From Cyclobacterium roseum (lineage in GTDB: Bacteria > Bacteroidota > Bacteroidia > Cytophagales > Cyclobacteriaceae), in NCBI RefSeq assembly GCF_010119225.1, contig NZ_WNKF01000005.1, positions 248,001-312,000 of the forward strand: DNA of 64,000 bases, in the 5' to 3' direction. How positions within the stretch are numbered: position 1 is the stretch's first letter; every line of letters starts with the position of its first letter. The notes beneath the pieces are model-generated. The model searched no databases. It had not been told where the DNA came from and worked only from the letters and a program-made list of their open reading frames with translations. Shown here in pieces: positions 54,281-63,459 of the stretch. Position numbers and translations under genes: made by a program.

Positions 54281-55834
54281 TTAGGAGTTACCTTTATCCC
54301 ATTTTCCCAACTCCTCTAAAAACCCATATACCTCCCCGGTATCCTTTAACCGGTAATCGGCATAGGTTTTTTGCCCGTGGGAGCCCACCAAAATGCCGGT
54401 ACCGTTTAAGGCTTTTAGCGCATCTTCGTCCGTAATATCGTCACCAATGAAAATAGGATGGTATTGGGCTCCTGCTAAATCCAATTCATCAAGCAGCCAA
54501 TTTAATGCGTGTCCTTTATGCCAATCCAGGTCCGGCTTGAGCTCCAGAATCTTTTTACCCTTCCCGATTTTAAGTCGCGGCTGCCCATCCAGAACTTCTT
54601 CCACTGCATTTTCAACCTCCGCTACCTTTCCTGCTTCTACCCGCCGGTAATGGACCGCGATGGCATATTTCTTCCTTTCCACCTCGCAGCCATCGATCGC
54701 TTCAATCCGCTTTTTCAACTTCTTTTCAACCTTGTCCAAAATGGGAAGGATCTCTTTACCTGGCTCGTATTGCATCTCCAGCCCATTAGGACCAGAAATC
54801 TCAAAACCGTGGCTACCTGCATAAATCAATCCCTGAAGCTTGACTTTTGATTTTAAATCGGCCAAGCCCCGCCCACTGATGATCGCAATGGTAAATTGAT
54901 CTGACAATCGCTGAATAATTTTCTTACTGTCAGGGGCTAATTCAGCCGCATTGGGGTCTTCCACGATGGGAGTCAGTGTGCCGTCGTAATCAAAAAATAA
55001 CACCGGTCGCTTCCCCTCGATGTCAGTAATAATATCCTGGAAGCTTTCCAGCGCATGGGGAAGTGTCGCCGTTTCCCAGGGTTTCTTTAGTGTTTCCATA
55101 ATATTTTCCAATTCGGTAAGTTCATGTACCACAATGTCAGCCCCCGCATTACGAAGCGCTTCATCCTCTCCATTTCTAGCTACCCCAACTACCGCCGAAA
55201 AACCACCTTTTTTACCTGCTTTGATCCCAGCAATGGCATCTTCTATAATTAGGGTACGATCCAAATCAGCATTTAGATTCTCCATGGCCTTAATAAACAC
55301 ATCAGGTGCCGGTTTGCCTGGAATCTCCTGCTCCCTGGCTATTTCACCATCTATCCTAACATCAAACCAGTACAGCATATCAGCAGCTTCCAAAATCCGC
55401 CGACAATTTCGACTCGCCGAAATGACCGCCAATTTTATCCCTTCCTTTTTCCACTTCTTTACCATTTCCAATGTATCCGGAAAAACGTCCACTCCCTCCT
55501 TCTCCATCAAATCTAAAAAAATATTATTTTTCCTCTTACCCAGACCAACTATTGAATCCACCTCCGGGTCGTCTTCGGGGTTGCCTTCGGTCAGGGCTAA
55601 TTGGCGGGATTCAAGAAAGGCGCGGACCCCGTCATGCCTGGAGACCCCGTCAATAAAGCGTTTATAATCCTTCCCAATATCCAAAGGATCAAAATTCTTA
55701 CCCTGCACCTTTTCCAAGTATTCGTCAAACATCTGCTTCCAGGCGTTGGCATGTAGTCTGGCACTGTCTGTGATCACACCGTCCATATCCAATATGATCG
55801 CCTGTATAGTGGGTGGTACCTTTTTTGACATCAT
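54281..55834 (-). CDS. otsB: Bifunctional beta-phosphoglucomutase-like HAD / trehalose-6-phosphate phosphatase
   Basis: A two-domain fusion of 517 residues. The N-terminal half (about 10-250) is a beta-PGM-type HAD with nucleophile D16 and general acid D18 (ILDMDGVITDS) and IEDAIAGIKAG. The C-terminal half (about 275-510) is trehalose-phosphatase with D282 and D284 (FDYDGTLTP), SGRGLADL and GDDITDEDALKAL. Roles: conversion of beta-glucose-1-phosphate to glucose-6-phosphate, and release of trehalose from its phosphate. It lies 68 bases upstream of GH65. The combination with GH65 matches, as two genes, the order seen in the single mycobacterial protein Rv2006. Confidence 0.88.
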   Translation of the reverse strand: MMSKKVPPTIQAIILDMDGVITDSARLHANAWKQMFDEYLEKVQGKNFDPLDIGKDYKRFIDGVSRHDGVRAFLESRQLALTEGNPEDDPEVDSIVGLGKRKNNIFLDLMEKEGVDVFPDTLEMVKKWKKEGIKLAVISASRNCRRILEAADMLYWFDVRIDGEIAREQEIPGKPAPDVFIKAMENLNADLDRTLIIEDAIAGIKAGKKGGFSAVVGVARNGEDEALRNAGADIVVHELTELENIMETLKKPWETATLPHALESFQDIITDIEGKRPVLFFDYDGTLTPIVEDPNAAELAPDSKKIIQRLSDQFTIAIISGRGLADLKSKVKLQGLIYAGSHGFEISGPNGLEMQYEPGKEILPILDKVEKKLKKRIEAIDGCEVERKKYAIAVHYRRVEAGKVAEVENAVEEVLDGQPRLKIGKGKKILELKPDLDWHKGHALNWLLDELDLAGAQYHPIFIGDDITDEDALKALNGTGILVGSHGQKTYADYRLKDTGEVYGFLEELGKWDKGNS

Positions 55835-55952
55835 TTTTTCGGATTAGGTATAAGGTAAGGTTTCGGGCAAAATAAAATTATTTTAAAATACCAGTAAGGA
55901 CAATCTTTATGAAGATATTCTTCACACCACATCAAAAATTGTTGGAATAAAA

Positions 55953-57017
55953 TCAGGCAACGTCTATTTCTTTGCTTAAATACACATCCTGAATGGTGTT
56001 AAGCAATTCCACACCTTTATCCATGGGGCGCTGGAAAGCCTTTCTACCCATAATCAGGCCCATGCCGCCGGCACGCTTGTTAACGACTGCTGTTTTAACA
56101 GCCTCCTGCAGGTCATCTTCCCCAGATGAAGCGCCGCCAGAATTAATAAGACCAATTCTACCCATGTAACAATTGGCTACCTGATAGCGGCACAAATCAA
56201 TGGGATGGCTACTGCTCAGCTTATCATACATATCGGGGTGAGATTTTCCAAAATTAATACTGGTAAATCCCCCGTTGTGGGTAGGGAGTTTTTGCTTGAT
56301 GATATCTGCCTGCAAGGTGACCCCCAAGTGGTTGGCCTGTCCGGTCAGGTCTGCTGCGGTTTCGTAATTTTTACCGTCCTTTTCAAAACCACTGTTCCGG
56401 GTATAGCACCACAATATGGTAGCCATACCGAGTTCATGGGCTCTTTCAAAGGCCTCCGATACTTCAATGATTTGCCGGTTAGAGCCCTCAGATCCGAAAT
56501 AAATGGTTGCTCCGACGGCTGCTGCCCCCAGATTCCAGGCATCCTCAACCGAGCCAAACATGATTTGCTCGTGTTTATTAGGGTATGTCAGCAGTTCATT
56601 ATGGTTTATTTTAGCAACAAAAGGAATTTTATGGGCGTATTTTCTTGCGATCACCCCTAGTGTGCCCATGGTCGTGGCTACGCCATTGCAACCGGCCTCC
56701 ATGGAAAGCCGGATGATGTTTTCGGGATCAAAATACACCGGGTTTGGAGCGAACGCACTGCCTGCGGAATGTTCGATGCCCTGGTCGACGGGAAGAATGG
56801 AAAGGTAACCACTTCCTGCCAATCTTCCATGGTTAAACAGGCCAGCCAAATTGCGCAGCACCTGTGGGCTCCGGTTACTGTTTACAAAAATTTCATCTAC
56901 AAAATCAGTCGAAGGAAGGTGCAACAATTTTTTATCAAAGGTCTTACTCTGGTGACCTAAATAATATTCCTCATCCTTACCTAGCAATTCTTTTATCCGT
57001 TCAAATCCAGTGTTCAT
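55953..57017 (-). CDS. fbaB: Fructose-bisphosphate aldolase class I (FbaB/DhnA type)
   Basis: 354 residues that match the E. coli FbaB type closely ([37 protein letters not shown], lysine-bearing [17 protein letters not shown]). It cleaves or forms fructose-1,6-bisphosphate by a Schiff-base mechanism. FbaB enzymes are associated with gluconeogenic growth and stress. It begins the minus-strand run that includes the trehalose and second P-type ATPase genes. Confidence 0.95.
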   Translation of the reverse strand: MNTGFERIKELLGKDEEYYLGHQSKTFDKKLLHLPSTDFVDEIFVNSNRSPQVLRNLAGLFNHGRLAGSGYLSILPVDQGIEHSAGSAFAPNPVYFDPENIIRLSMEAGCNGVATTMGTLGVIARKYAHKIPFVAKINHNELLTYPNKHEQIMFGSVEDAWNLGAAAVGATIYFGSEGSNRQIIEVSEAFERAHELGMATILWCYTRNSGFEKDGKNYETAADLTGQANHLGVTLQADIIKQKLPTHNGGFTSINFGKSHPDMYDKLSSSHPIDLCRYQVANCYMGRIGLINSGGASSGEDDLQEAVKTAVVNKRAGGMGLIMGRKAFQRPMDKGVELLNTIQDVYLSKEIDVA

Positions 57018-57515
57018 TTTTTTATGGGTATCGTTGTAAAATGGGAGAAGATTACTGACAGATCAAATTAGTAACCTGATTTCGTTCTAGTTAACGCACA
57101 TTTATTATACCAAAATCAATGAAAGTAAGCCTTTTCGGGTCAAAAATGAAAAATTATTCGAAAAATCAGGCAAAAGGACCGGAAGATATCACGCCTCCCC
57201 AGAAATAATTACCACTAATCCCAAACACACAGGGCTTGATTGAATGTAAATAGGTGGAAAAACTAGCAATTACTATTGCTTAAATCGTTATCTTTTATTT
57301 AGGACAAACCGTTGCAAACCCAGCCACGAAGTGGCGAAACACCAAAGCACAGGGTCAAGTGACCACAGACAGCAACAAAAACGTAAAACCAAACCCTGAA
57401 AGGTGACCTTTATTCGCCATCCAATCCCTACTCGCCAGCACGCATTGCCGAAAGATTCTACCGGTTCCAACAAGACCCTTTTTTTTTGAATAGTCTTTAG
57501 GAATCGGTATACCGG
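57018..57515. other. Gene-free stretch of about 500 bases between fbaB and the cotransporter gene
   Basis: No supported gene is present; a 61-codon minus-strand frame at 57288-57473 looks spurious. Two short perfect hairpins lie at 57323-57335 and 57353-57364. The block 57300-57365 has repeated CAC/AAAG words similar to degenerate intergenic repeats I recall from Bacteroidota. A 10-base palindrome (CGGTATACCG) is at 57505-57514, just after the cotransporter stop. Confidence 0.4.
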
Positions 57516-59708
57516 CTAGTGCAACACCTTATCAAATTCCACTTCCTGAGCTGCCAAAACAAAAACCTTGGTAGGTAAGGCCTGGGTTTTTTCCTTTAAT
57601 GCGGTGTAATATACCTCAAATTCACCTTCCAGCTCAGGGACAGCCAGACCTATCAGCACCAAATCACTTTTGGCAGATTCTTCACTCAAGATGTCCCAGA
57701 AATCCCTTCCCTGCGACTCTAAAATCTGGTACCCAAAACCGGTACGCATGCCTGAAAAAATGGCATCTAAATTTTTTCGGGCACCTGCTGAGGCTTCGGA
57801 GTTGGGGACCACCATCTTTACATTCACCTGGGCCTGTTGCCATTCCCTGCTGTTTTTTAACAAGTAGGCCAAAATGATCATCAGGCTTCCGTTTTTTTTC
57901 AGCCCTCCCCACCAGATATCGATTACCTGCTTTTCCCTGAACCCTTTATTATTCTCATCCTGGACGATAATGACGTTTTTCCGGGATTTATAAAAATGCC
58001 TAATCATTTCGGAATAAGGCTTTAAATGTGCATTTTCCTTTGTATCGCCCAATAGAACCGTATTGGGAACCAGTTGCCCCAAGCCATACGCATTTACCAA
58101 TTGGGTGGCGCCTGTGAAGGGATCCGGGGCTCGCAGCACGCGAACTAAAGCATGTACATTTTTATTGGCCAGAAAGTCCATGATCTGGCTTTCGTAGTCT
58201 TTGACCTTTTCCTGAGGCACATTCGATTCCGAAAGAATGGTACTGACCGTAAACAGGGAGTTACCGTTGGTAATATCATTGGTCAATTCGATTAGTCGCC
58301 AACGTTTGGTGGGTGATCCGGACAAAACCAGAATATTGGGCCGCCAACTCTTGGCATCTACCTCCTTTTCTAACCTGAGCAAAGCATAGCGGATGATGGA
58401 AGACAGAATGCCGCTACCCAGACCTCCCCAGGTTCTTCTTATTTTCCTTCGTTTCAGCCATATAAAAATAATGCCGATCACCAGAAATGCCGCGATGGTA
58501 GCTAGAGAATTGATTAGAAACATCACGGCTGCACAACCCAGGGCTCCCAATAAAGAAAAAATCCAGTGCACCTTGAACTTGGGTCGAAAGGAAGGGCTTT
58601 TCAAAAAGGTTTCTACCCCGGCAGTTACATTCAATACCGCATAGGTAGTCAGGAAAAACATGGTCAAAATCGGAGCGATCAGATTCAGATTGCCAAAATA
58701 CACGGTCACCAAGGTTATGCCTATCGTAAAGAGGGTAGCTGCCTGTGGTATTTTCTCTTTTCCTACAACCTTAGTAAAGAAACCTGCCCAAGAGGGTAGA
58801 ATCTTGTCATTTGCCAGTGCCTGCAATACCCGGGGAGCACCCAGTAGGCTTCCGGTAGCGCTGGACAAGGTAGCTCCCCACACCCCCAGAAGAATGGCCC
58901 CGCCCCAAACAGCGATCTGCTGCATGATCAGGGGCTCAGCTACCAGGGTAGCGGCATCAACTCTGGAAGCCAGGATAATTGGCAGGATCATGTAAATCAC
59001 AAAGCCAACACCCACTGCCAGGAAAGTGCCTTTAGGGATGGATTTAGCCGGATCTTTTAGGTCTCCGGACATGTTTACTCCCGTCATTATCCCGGTAACC
59101 GCCGGGAAAAATATGGCAAAAACCTGCCAGAAACTCACCGACTGGGAAGCGGGCACACCCCATAATTCGATATGGGAATCTTCCAACGGCCTGCCTAAGG
59201 CAAGAGAAAGCAATGAAAGCGCTATCAGCGCTAAAATGATGTATTGAACTTTGATCGTAGCTTTAGTGGAAAACAACGCCAGGAACCCTAAAAGAAGCGT
59301 GGTCACCAGGCTGATCCATCGGGGTTCCAGCACTGGAAATACCGCCGTCAAACTTTCCGAAAATCCAATGATGTAAAGAGAAACCGAAAAGGCTTGTGCC
59401 AAATATAGGGGGATTCCCACGGCCCCACCAATTTCTGCTCCCAAGGATCTGCTGATCAGAAAATAAGCCCCTCCGCCTTTTACAGGAGCATTGGTGGCCA
59501 CCGCGGCTATGGACAGCGAGGTAAGAAAGGTAATGGAGGTAGATAGTGTTACAATCAGCAGGGTGCCGATTAGCCCCACATTTCCCACCACCCATCCAAA
59601 CCGGAGGTACATGATGACCCCTAATATAGTAAGCAAAGAAGGGGTAAAAACCCCTCCAAAAGTACCTAATTTCGAATATTTATTCTTCTTCGTTCCCTTT
59701 CCCGCCAT
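57516..59708 (-). CDS. Cation-chloride cotransporter-like (SLC12 family) membrane protein
   Basis: About 730 residues. The N-terminal half has roughly twelve TM helices in the amino acid-polyamine-organocation fold (LGTFGGVFTPSLLTILGVIMYLR), as in the Na-K-Cl and K-Cl cotransporters. The long cytoplasmic C-terminal half resembles the SLC12 regulatory domain. It likely moves K+ or Na+ with Cl-. I start at the ATG at 59708. Its A is also the last base of the upstream glycosidase stop (TAATG), which gives tight coupling. A frame from 59726 would overlap further. Confidence 0.85.
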   Translation of the reverse strand: MAGKGTKKNKYSKLGTFGGVFTPSLLTILGVIMYLRFGWVVGNVGLIGTLLIVTLSTSITFLTSLSIAAVATNAPVKGGGAYFLISRSLGAEIGGAVGIPLYLAQAFSVSLYIIGFSESLTAVFPVLEPRWISLVTTLLLGFLALFSTKATIKVQYIILALIALSLLSLALGRPLEDSHIELWGVPASQSVSFWQVFAIFFPAVTGIMTGVNMSGDLKDPAKSIPKGTFLAVGVGFVIYMILPIILASRVDAATLVAEPLIMQQIAVWGGAILLGVWGATLSSATGSLLGAPRVLQALANDKILPSWAGFFTKVVGKEKIPQAATLFTIGITLVTVYFGNLNLIAPILTMFFLTTYAVLNVTAGVETFLKSPSFRPKFKVHWIFSLLGALGCAAVMFLINSLATIAAFLVIGIIFIWLKRRKIRRTWGGLGSGILSSIIRYALLRLEKEVDAKSWRPNILVLSGSPTKRWRLIELTNDITNGNSLFTVSTILSESNVPQEKVKDYESQIMDFLANKNVHALVRVLRAPDPFTGATQLVNAYGLGQLVPNTVLLGDTKENAHLKPYSEMIRHFYKSRKNVIIVQDENNKGFREKQVIDIWWGGLKKNGSLMIILAYLLKNSREWQQAQVNVKMVVPNSEASAGARKNLDAIFSGMRTGFGYQILESQGRDFWDILSEESAKSDLVLIGLAVPELEGEFEVYYTALKEKTQALPTKVFVLAAQEVEFDKVLH

Positions 59709-61459
59709 TAGTCTCTGCTTATCCAAACAACCCAGTCGTTTTCTGCATCATGGGGAGCCTGCCCAAGACTTACCTTTTCTTTTTCTGCCACTTCTATTGG
59801 CTCTCCGGTAGTATACATCTCTCCCATCCTCGGATCATACCAATGAATACGATAGGTTCCCGAAGGCAAAATCACCTGTCCTTTCCCGCCCTCCGGCAAA
59901 TAAATAACCAACTCCTCTGAATCCAGTGCCAGGCCCCAGCCGGTCGTTTCGGACGGATTCATTGGTTTCAGTTTCTCAAAGGGAAGGTTGTTATTGAGGA
60001 AAAAGGATTTGGCCCGATCCATGGTCTTCCAGTACTTTTCATATAGCCGGTAATCTTGAATCGTGAGGTCTTTTCCGCTGCCAAAATAGATTTCAACCCC
60101 CGCACCTCCAGCAATCAGGGCGGCCCAAAGCGCATTTTTTCTCCAGGTATCCAGATCCGGAAACTCGGGATTCGTATAAGGCTCGTCGTAGGTGACTACC
60201 CAAGGTTGTCCATGGAGAGCAGATTGCTCCCGCCAGTGCCGGATTCGCTCGTAGCCATAAAAGGAATCTTCAAAATTACCCTGGTAGCTAATGCCGGTAT
60301 AGGGAGAATCTCCCAACAACCCATCAAAAATAGCGTCGGTATTGGAAGGCCCATTATGAACGACAATTAATTCATTAGCAGGTAAAAGATCCTCTAAATA
60401 GGCAGCAAAGTCCTTTCGTTGCTCCGTACTATTCGCCTTCCCCTCTTCGGTGGACTCTTTGCCCCAGCCACTTTCCTCTCCTATATTCCAGGTAACAGCA
60501 TTAAGGTAACCAAACCTGGCTGCCATCTCCCGGTAATATACTTTCCGGCTGTCAGCAAAAACGCCCCCTTCCTTGGCCTCAAAATAAGATTGGTTTTCCT
60601 GTTCGGAGAGGACGAATTGAGGCATTAGCCCTGATGCCATCATGTGATCGAAGACCTGTTGCCATTGATCCAGTTTGGAAAGGTCATATTCGTAATACGC
60701 ATCCGGCCCTTTCCAGGGATAGGCCTTTTTCCCATCCCCATAGGCATTCATTAAAAGGAAATAATGGGCGTTAATCCCTTGATCTTGAAGGTAATTTACG
60801 ACACCCAGAATACCTTTCCCCTTTCCTCCCTGCCAGACCGGATCGGTTTCTTCCCAGTCCTTCAGGTGTGCGGGATAGTCTCTATCTGAATCGGTACCAT
60901 CAAATCCGGAATATTCCAAAAATACCTCCGGCGAATTGGCTCCCATTTTCAAAAAATAATCGCCATTAGTAAACTGTAAAAAATGGCCTCCGGTATACGC
61001 AAGTTTCCCTTTGGATAAAAATCCGGGTGCCTTACCATCTGGAGGAGCTACCTGAAATTCCCCGGCATCGCCGTGAAAGGAAGTCTCCCATTCTTCGTGA
61101 ATAGTGGAAGCAATGGCTGCGCGATCGGCCTGATAAAATCGAGCCTGGTACTGCCAATCTCCGGGAATAAGGGGTAATAAATGTGCTCTCCAGATATTTC
61201 CCTCCGTAGCACTGCTTTCCCCTGCCATGCCGTCACCGGCAAAATACCCAGGTACTACAGTGGATTTTCCTGTAGGATCGGTAAATTCCACCTCCATGCG
61301 AAAGTTTAAGAACGTTTGGGCTGCTTCGTTTCCTTGGGGACCTTCCCAGGACAAAGTCAGTTTCTGGTAGGCTACTTGGTCCCCCTCGATAGTAGCTTTC
61401 TGAGCATATCCAGGTGATACCAGGGTACTTAAGGCAAATAAAAAAAATAGCTTTCTCAT
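59708..61459 (-). CDS. DUF5060-containing secreted glycoside hydrolase
   Basis: 583 residues with a signal peptide (about 1-19, SPGYAQ). A DUF5060 beta-domain follows (about 25-140), then a TIM-barrel-like catalytic region with WNIGEESGW and the C-terminal beta-sandwich common in this family (YRIHWYDPRMGEMY). It likely degrades a plant or algal polysaccharide outside the cytoplasm. The likely catalytic glutamates are in the NIGEES motif and later TYDEPY. No SusC/D pair is near. The stop overlaps the cotransporter start by one base. Confidence 0.8.
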   Translation of the reverse strand: MRKLFFLFALSTLVSPGYAQKATIEGDQVAYQKLTLSWEGPQGNEAAQTFLNFRMEVEFTDPTGKSTVVPGYFAGDGMAGESSATEGNIWRAHLLPLIPGDWQYQARFYQADRAAIASTIHEEWETSFHGDAGEFQVAPPDGKAPGFLSKGKLAYTGGHFLQFTNGDYFLKMGANSPEVFLEYSGFDGTDSDRDYPAHLKDWEETDPVWQGGKGKGILGVVNYLQDQGINAHYFLLMNAYGDGKKAYPWKGPDAYYEYDLSKLDQWQQVFDHMMASGLMPQFVLSEQENQSYFEAKEGGVFADSRKVYYREMAARFGYLNAVTWNIGEESGWGKESTEEGKANSTEQRKDFAAYLEDLLPANELIVVHNGPSNTDAIFDGLLGDSPYTGISYQGNFEDSFYGYERIRHWREQSALHGQPWVVTYDEPYTNPEFPDLDTWRKNALWAALIAGGAGVEIYFGSGKDLTIQDYRLYEKYWKTMDRAKSFFLNNNLPFEKLKPMNPSETTGWGLALDSEELVIYLPEGGKGQVILPSGTYRIHWYDPRMGEMYTTGEPIEVAEKEKVSLGQAPHDAENDWVVWISRD

Positions 61460-61660
61460 TATGGGCTTGGTTTTGACCTAAAGTTAGTCATTTGGAGGAA
61501 AAAAACACAAAAATGTGGCGGATGAACGATTATCGGAACCAGATTTGATTATAATAAACATGACTTTTCTTTATTGCCAGGAAATACCTATTTTAAAATT
61601 GGTTTTTGCAGGTTATTTATTAAATTGTTTCATTCATCAACAAAATAAACAATATAACCT

Positions 61661-62056
61661 ATGGAAAAGTATCTTGGAAAATTTGCTCCCCAACTGTATG
61701 CTATTTTAAGAATCGTGGCAGGATTTAGTTTTGCCATGCATGGATCCCAAAAACTAATCGGTTGGCCGGGAGGGGATGAACCCAAAGAATTATTCTCCAT
61801 GATGGGATTTGCCGGTGTGGTGGAATTGGTGGGGGGAATTCTCATCATGATTGGGCTGATTGGTAGTATTGCCGCGTTTATCTCCAGTGGACAGATGGCA
61901 GTCGCCTTTTTTATGGCGCATGCCCCCCAGGGATGGAATCCTTTACTTAACGGAGGCGAAAAAGCGGTATTGTATTGCTTCATTTTCCTTTACATCGCCG
62001 CTGTGGGATCCGGAATATGGAGTGTAGATGGAGAGAAAAACAAATCGTCCACATAA
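61661..62056 (+). CDS. DoxX family membrane protein
   Basis: 131 residues with four predicted TM helices and the DoxX pattern (AGFSFAMHGSQKLIGWPGG, GFAGVVELVGGILIMIG). Members are implicated in redox or thiol protection and in quinone-linked reactions, but the role is not established for this copy. It is 12 bases upstream of the formaldehyde dehydrogenase gene, so co-transcription is likely. Confidence 0.85.
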   Translation: MEKYLGKFAPQLYAILRIVAGFSFAMHGSQKLIGWPGGDEPKELFSMMGFAGVVELVGGILIMIGLIGSIAAFISSGQMAVAFFMAHAPQGWNPLLNGGEKAVLYCFIFLYIAAVGSGIWSVDGEKNKSST

Positions 62057-62068
62057 ACCCAAATTGAC

Positions 62069-63259
62069 ATGTGTAAAAATCACGGAGTAGCTTATGTAAA
62101 ACCCGGAGAAGTAGAGGTCCGGGAAATCGACTATCCAAAACTGGCCCTTGGCGACCGCAAATGTCACCATGGGGTCATCCTCAAAATTGTTTCCACCAAT
62201 ATTTGCGGCAGTGACCAGCACATGGTCCGGGGAAGGACCACCGCACCAGAAGGACTGATTCTCGGCCATGAAATCACCGGACTCGTCATCGAAGCAGGTA
62301 GAGATGTGGAATTCATCAAAGAAGGTGACCTGGTATCGGTGCCCTTCAACATTGCCTGCGGCCGTTGCCGCAATTGCAAAGAAGGAAAAACGGGTATCTG
62401 CCTGAACGTTAATCCCGCCCGACCGGGTGCCGCTTATGGCTATGTGGATATGGGAGGCTGGGTAGGCGGCCAATCGGAGTATGTCATGGTGCCTTACGCT
62501 GATTTTAACCTGTTGAAGTTTCCTGACAAGGACCAGGCTATGGAAAAGATACGCGATCTCACCCTGCTCTCCGATATTTTCCCGACGGGCTATCACGGGG
62601 CAGTGACCGCGGGCGTTGGCCCCGGATCCATTGTCTACGTAGCAGGTGCAGGCCCGGTAGGACTGGCCTGTGCGGCTTCCTGCCATTTGCTTGGAGCTGC
62701 TGTGGTAATTGTGGGCGACATGATTCCCGAACGCCTGGCTCAGGCCAAAAGCTTTGGCTGCGAAACCATCGACCTGAGGAACAAAACCCCGCTGGCCGAT
62801 GCCATTGCTGATATCGTGGGCGTGCCCGAAGTGGACTGTGCCGTGGATTGCGTGGGGTTTGAAGCAAAAGGCCATGGAGCCGATGCAGATAAGGAAGCAC
62901 CTGCTACGGTCCTCAATTCGGTGATGGATGTGACCCGGGCGGGAGGTGGTATTGGTATTCCAGGCTTATATGTTACAGGGGATCCCGGAGCGGTCGATGA
63001 GGCGGCCAAAAAAGGAAGCCTGAGCATCCGCTTGGGATTGGGCTGGGCAAAGTCCCATAGCTTTCATACCGGACAGTGCCCCGTGATGAAATACCACCGG
63101 CAACTGATGCAGGCCATTTTGTACGACAAGGTGCAAATTGCCAAAGCAGTGAATGTACAAATTATATCGCTGAAGGAATCTGTCCAGGGATATAAGGATT
63201 TTGACGGAGGTGCGGCCAAAAAATTTGTGATCGATCCCCATGGGCTGATCCCAAATTGA
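62069..63259 (+). CDS. fdhA: Glutathione-independent formaldehyde dehydrogenase (zinc ADH family)
   Basis: 396 residues in the medium-chain zinc dehydrogenase family. Catalytic zinc ligands are C46 and H67. Structural zinc cysteines are C97, C100, C103 and C111, and the NAD loop is GAGPVG. The overall pattern (ICGSDQHMVRGRT, SDIFPTGYHGA) matches the Pseudomonas FdhA group, which binds NAD tightly and dismutates formaldehyde. It probably detoxifies aldehydes in the cytoplasm. A terminator follows. Confidence 0.9.
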   Translation: MCKNHGVAYVKPGEVEVREIDYPKLALGDRKCHHGVILKIVSTNICGSDQHMVRGRTTAPEGLILGHEITGLVIEAGRDVEFIKEGDLVSVPFNIACGRCRNCKEGKTGICLNVNPARPGAAYGYVDMGGWVGGQSEYVMVPYADFNLLKFPDKDQAMEKIRDLTLLSDIFPTGYHGAVTAGVGPGSIVYVAGAGPVGLACAASCHLLGAAVVIVGDMIPERLAQAKSFGCETIDLRNKTPLADAIADIVGVPEVDCAVDCVGFEAKGHGADADKEAPATVLNSVMDVTRAGGGIGIPGLYVTGDPGAVDEAAKKGSLSIRLGLGWAKSHSFHTGQCPVMKYHRQLMQAILYDKVQIAKAVNVQIISLKESVQGYKDFDGGAAKKFVIDPHGLIPN

Positions 63260-63267
63260 TCAAATCG

Positions 63268-63303
63268 CCTACCGGGCACCGTTGCGCCTGGTAGGTTTTT
63301 TTT
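63268..63303 (+). terminator. Rho-independent terminator after fdhA
   Basis: A 10-position stem (63268-63277 with 63286-63295, one mismatch) and eight-base loop is followed by T8, eight bases after the stop. Confidence 0.8.
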
Positions 63304-63459
63304 ATCCTTTTACAAAAAGGATACCCCGGCTCAAGCTATTTTTTTGCGATCCGGGATTTCGAACCCAGTAAGCGGCCAGTAATATCCAGGTGCTTTGCTT
63401 CCTATTATATTGTAACCAAATTGCGTTACTTTAGCACGAAAACCGACTGAGAGGAAGTT

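Noticed and set aside
55020-55667. 215-codon plus-strand open frame opposite the beta-PGM/OtsB gene
   Set aside because: Serine-rich shadow translation of a clear gene.
57288-57473. 61-codon minus-strand open frame between fbaB and the cotransporter
   Set aside because: No start context or family pattern; the residues look random.
61943-62875. 310-codon antisense open frame over fdhA
   Set aside because: Lies opposite a well-supported gene; frame openness is explained by its codon use.
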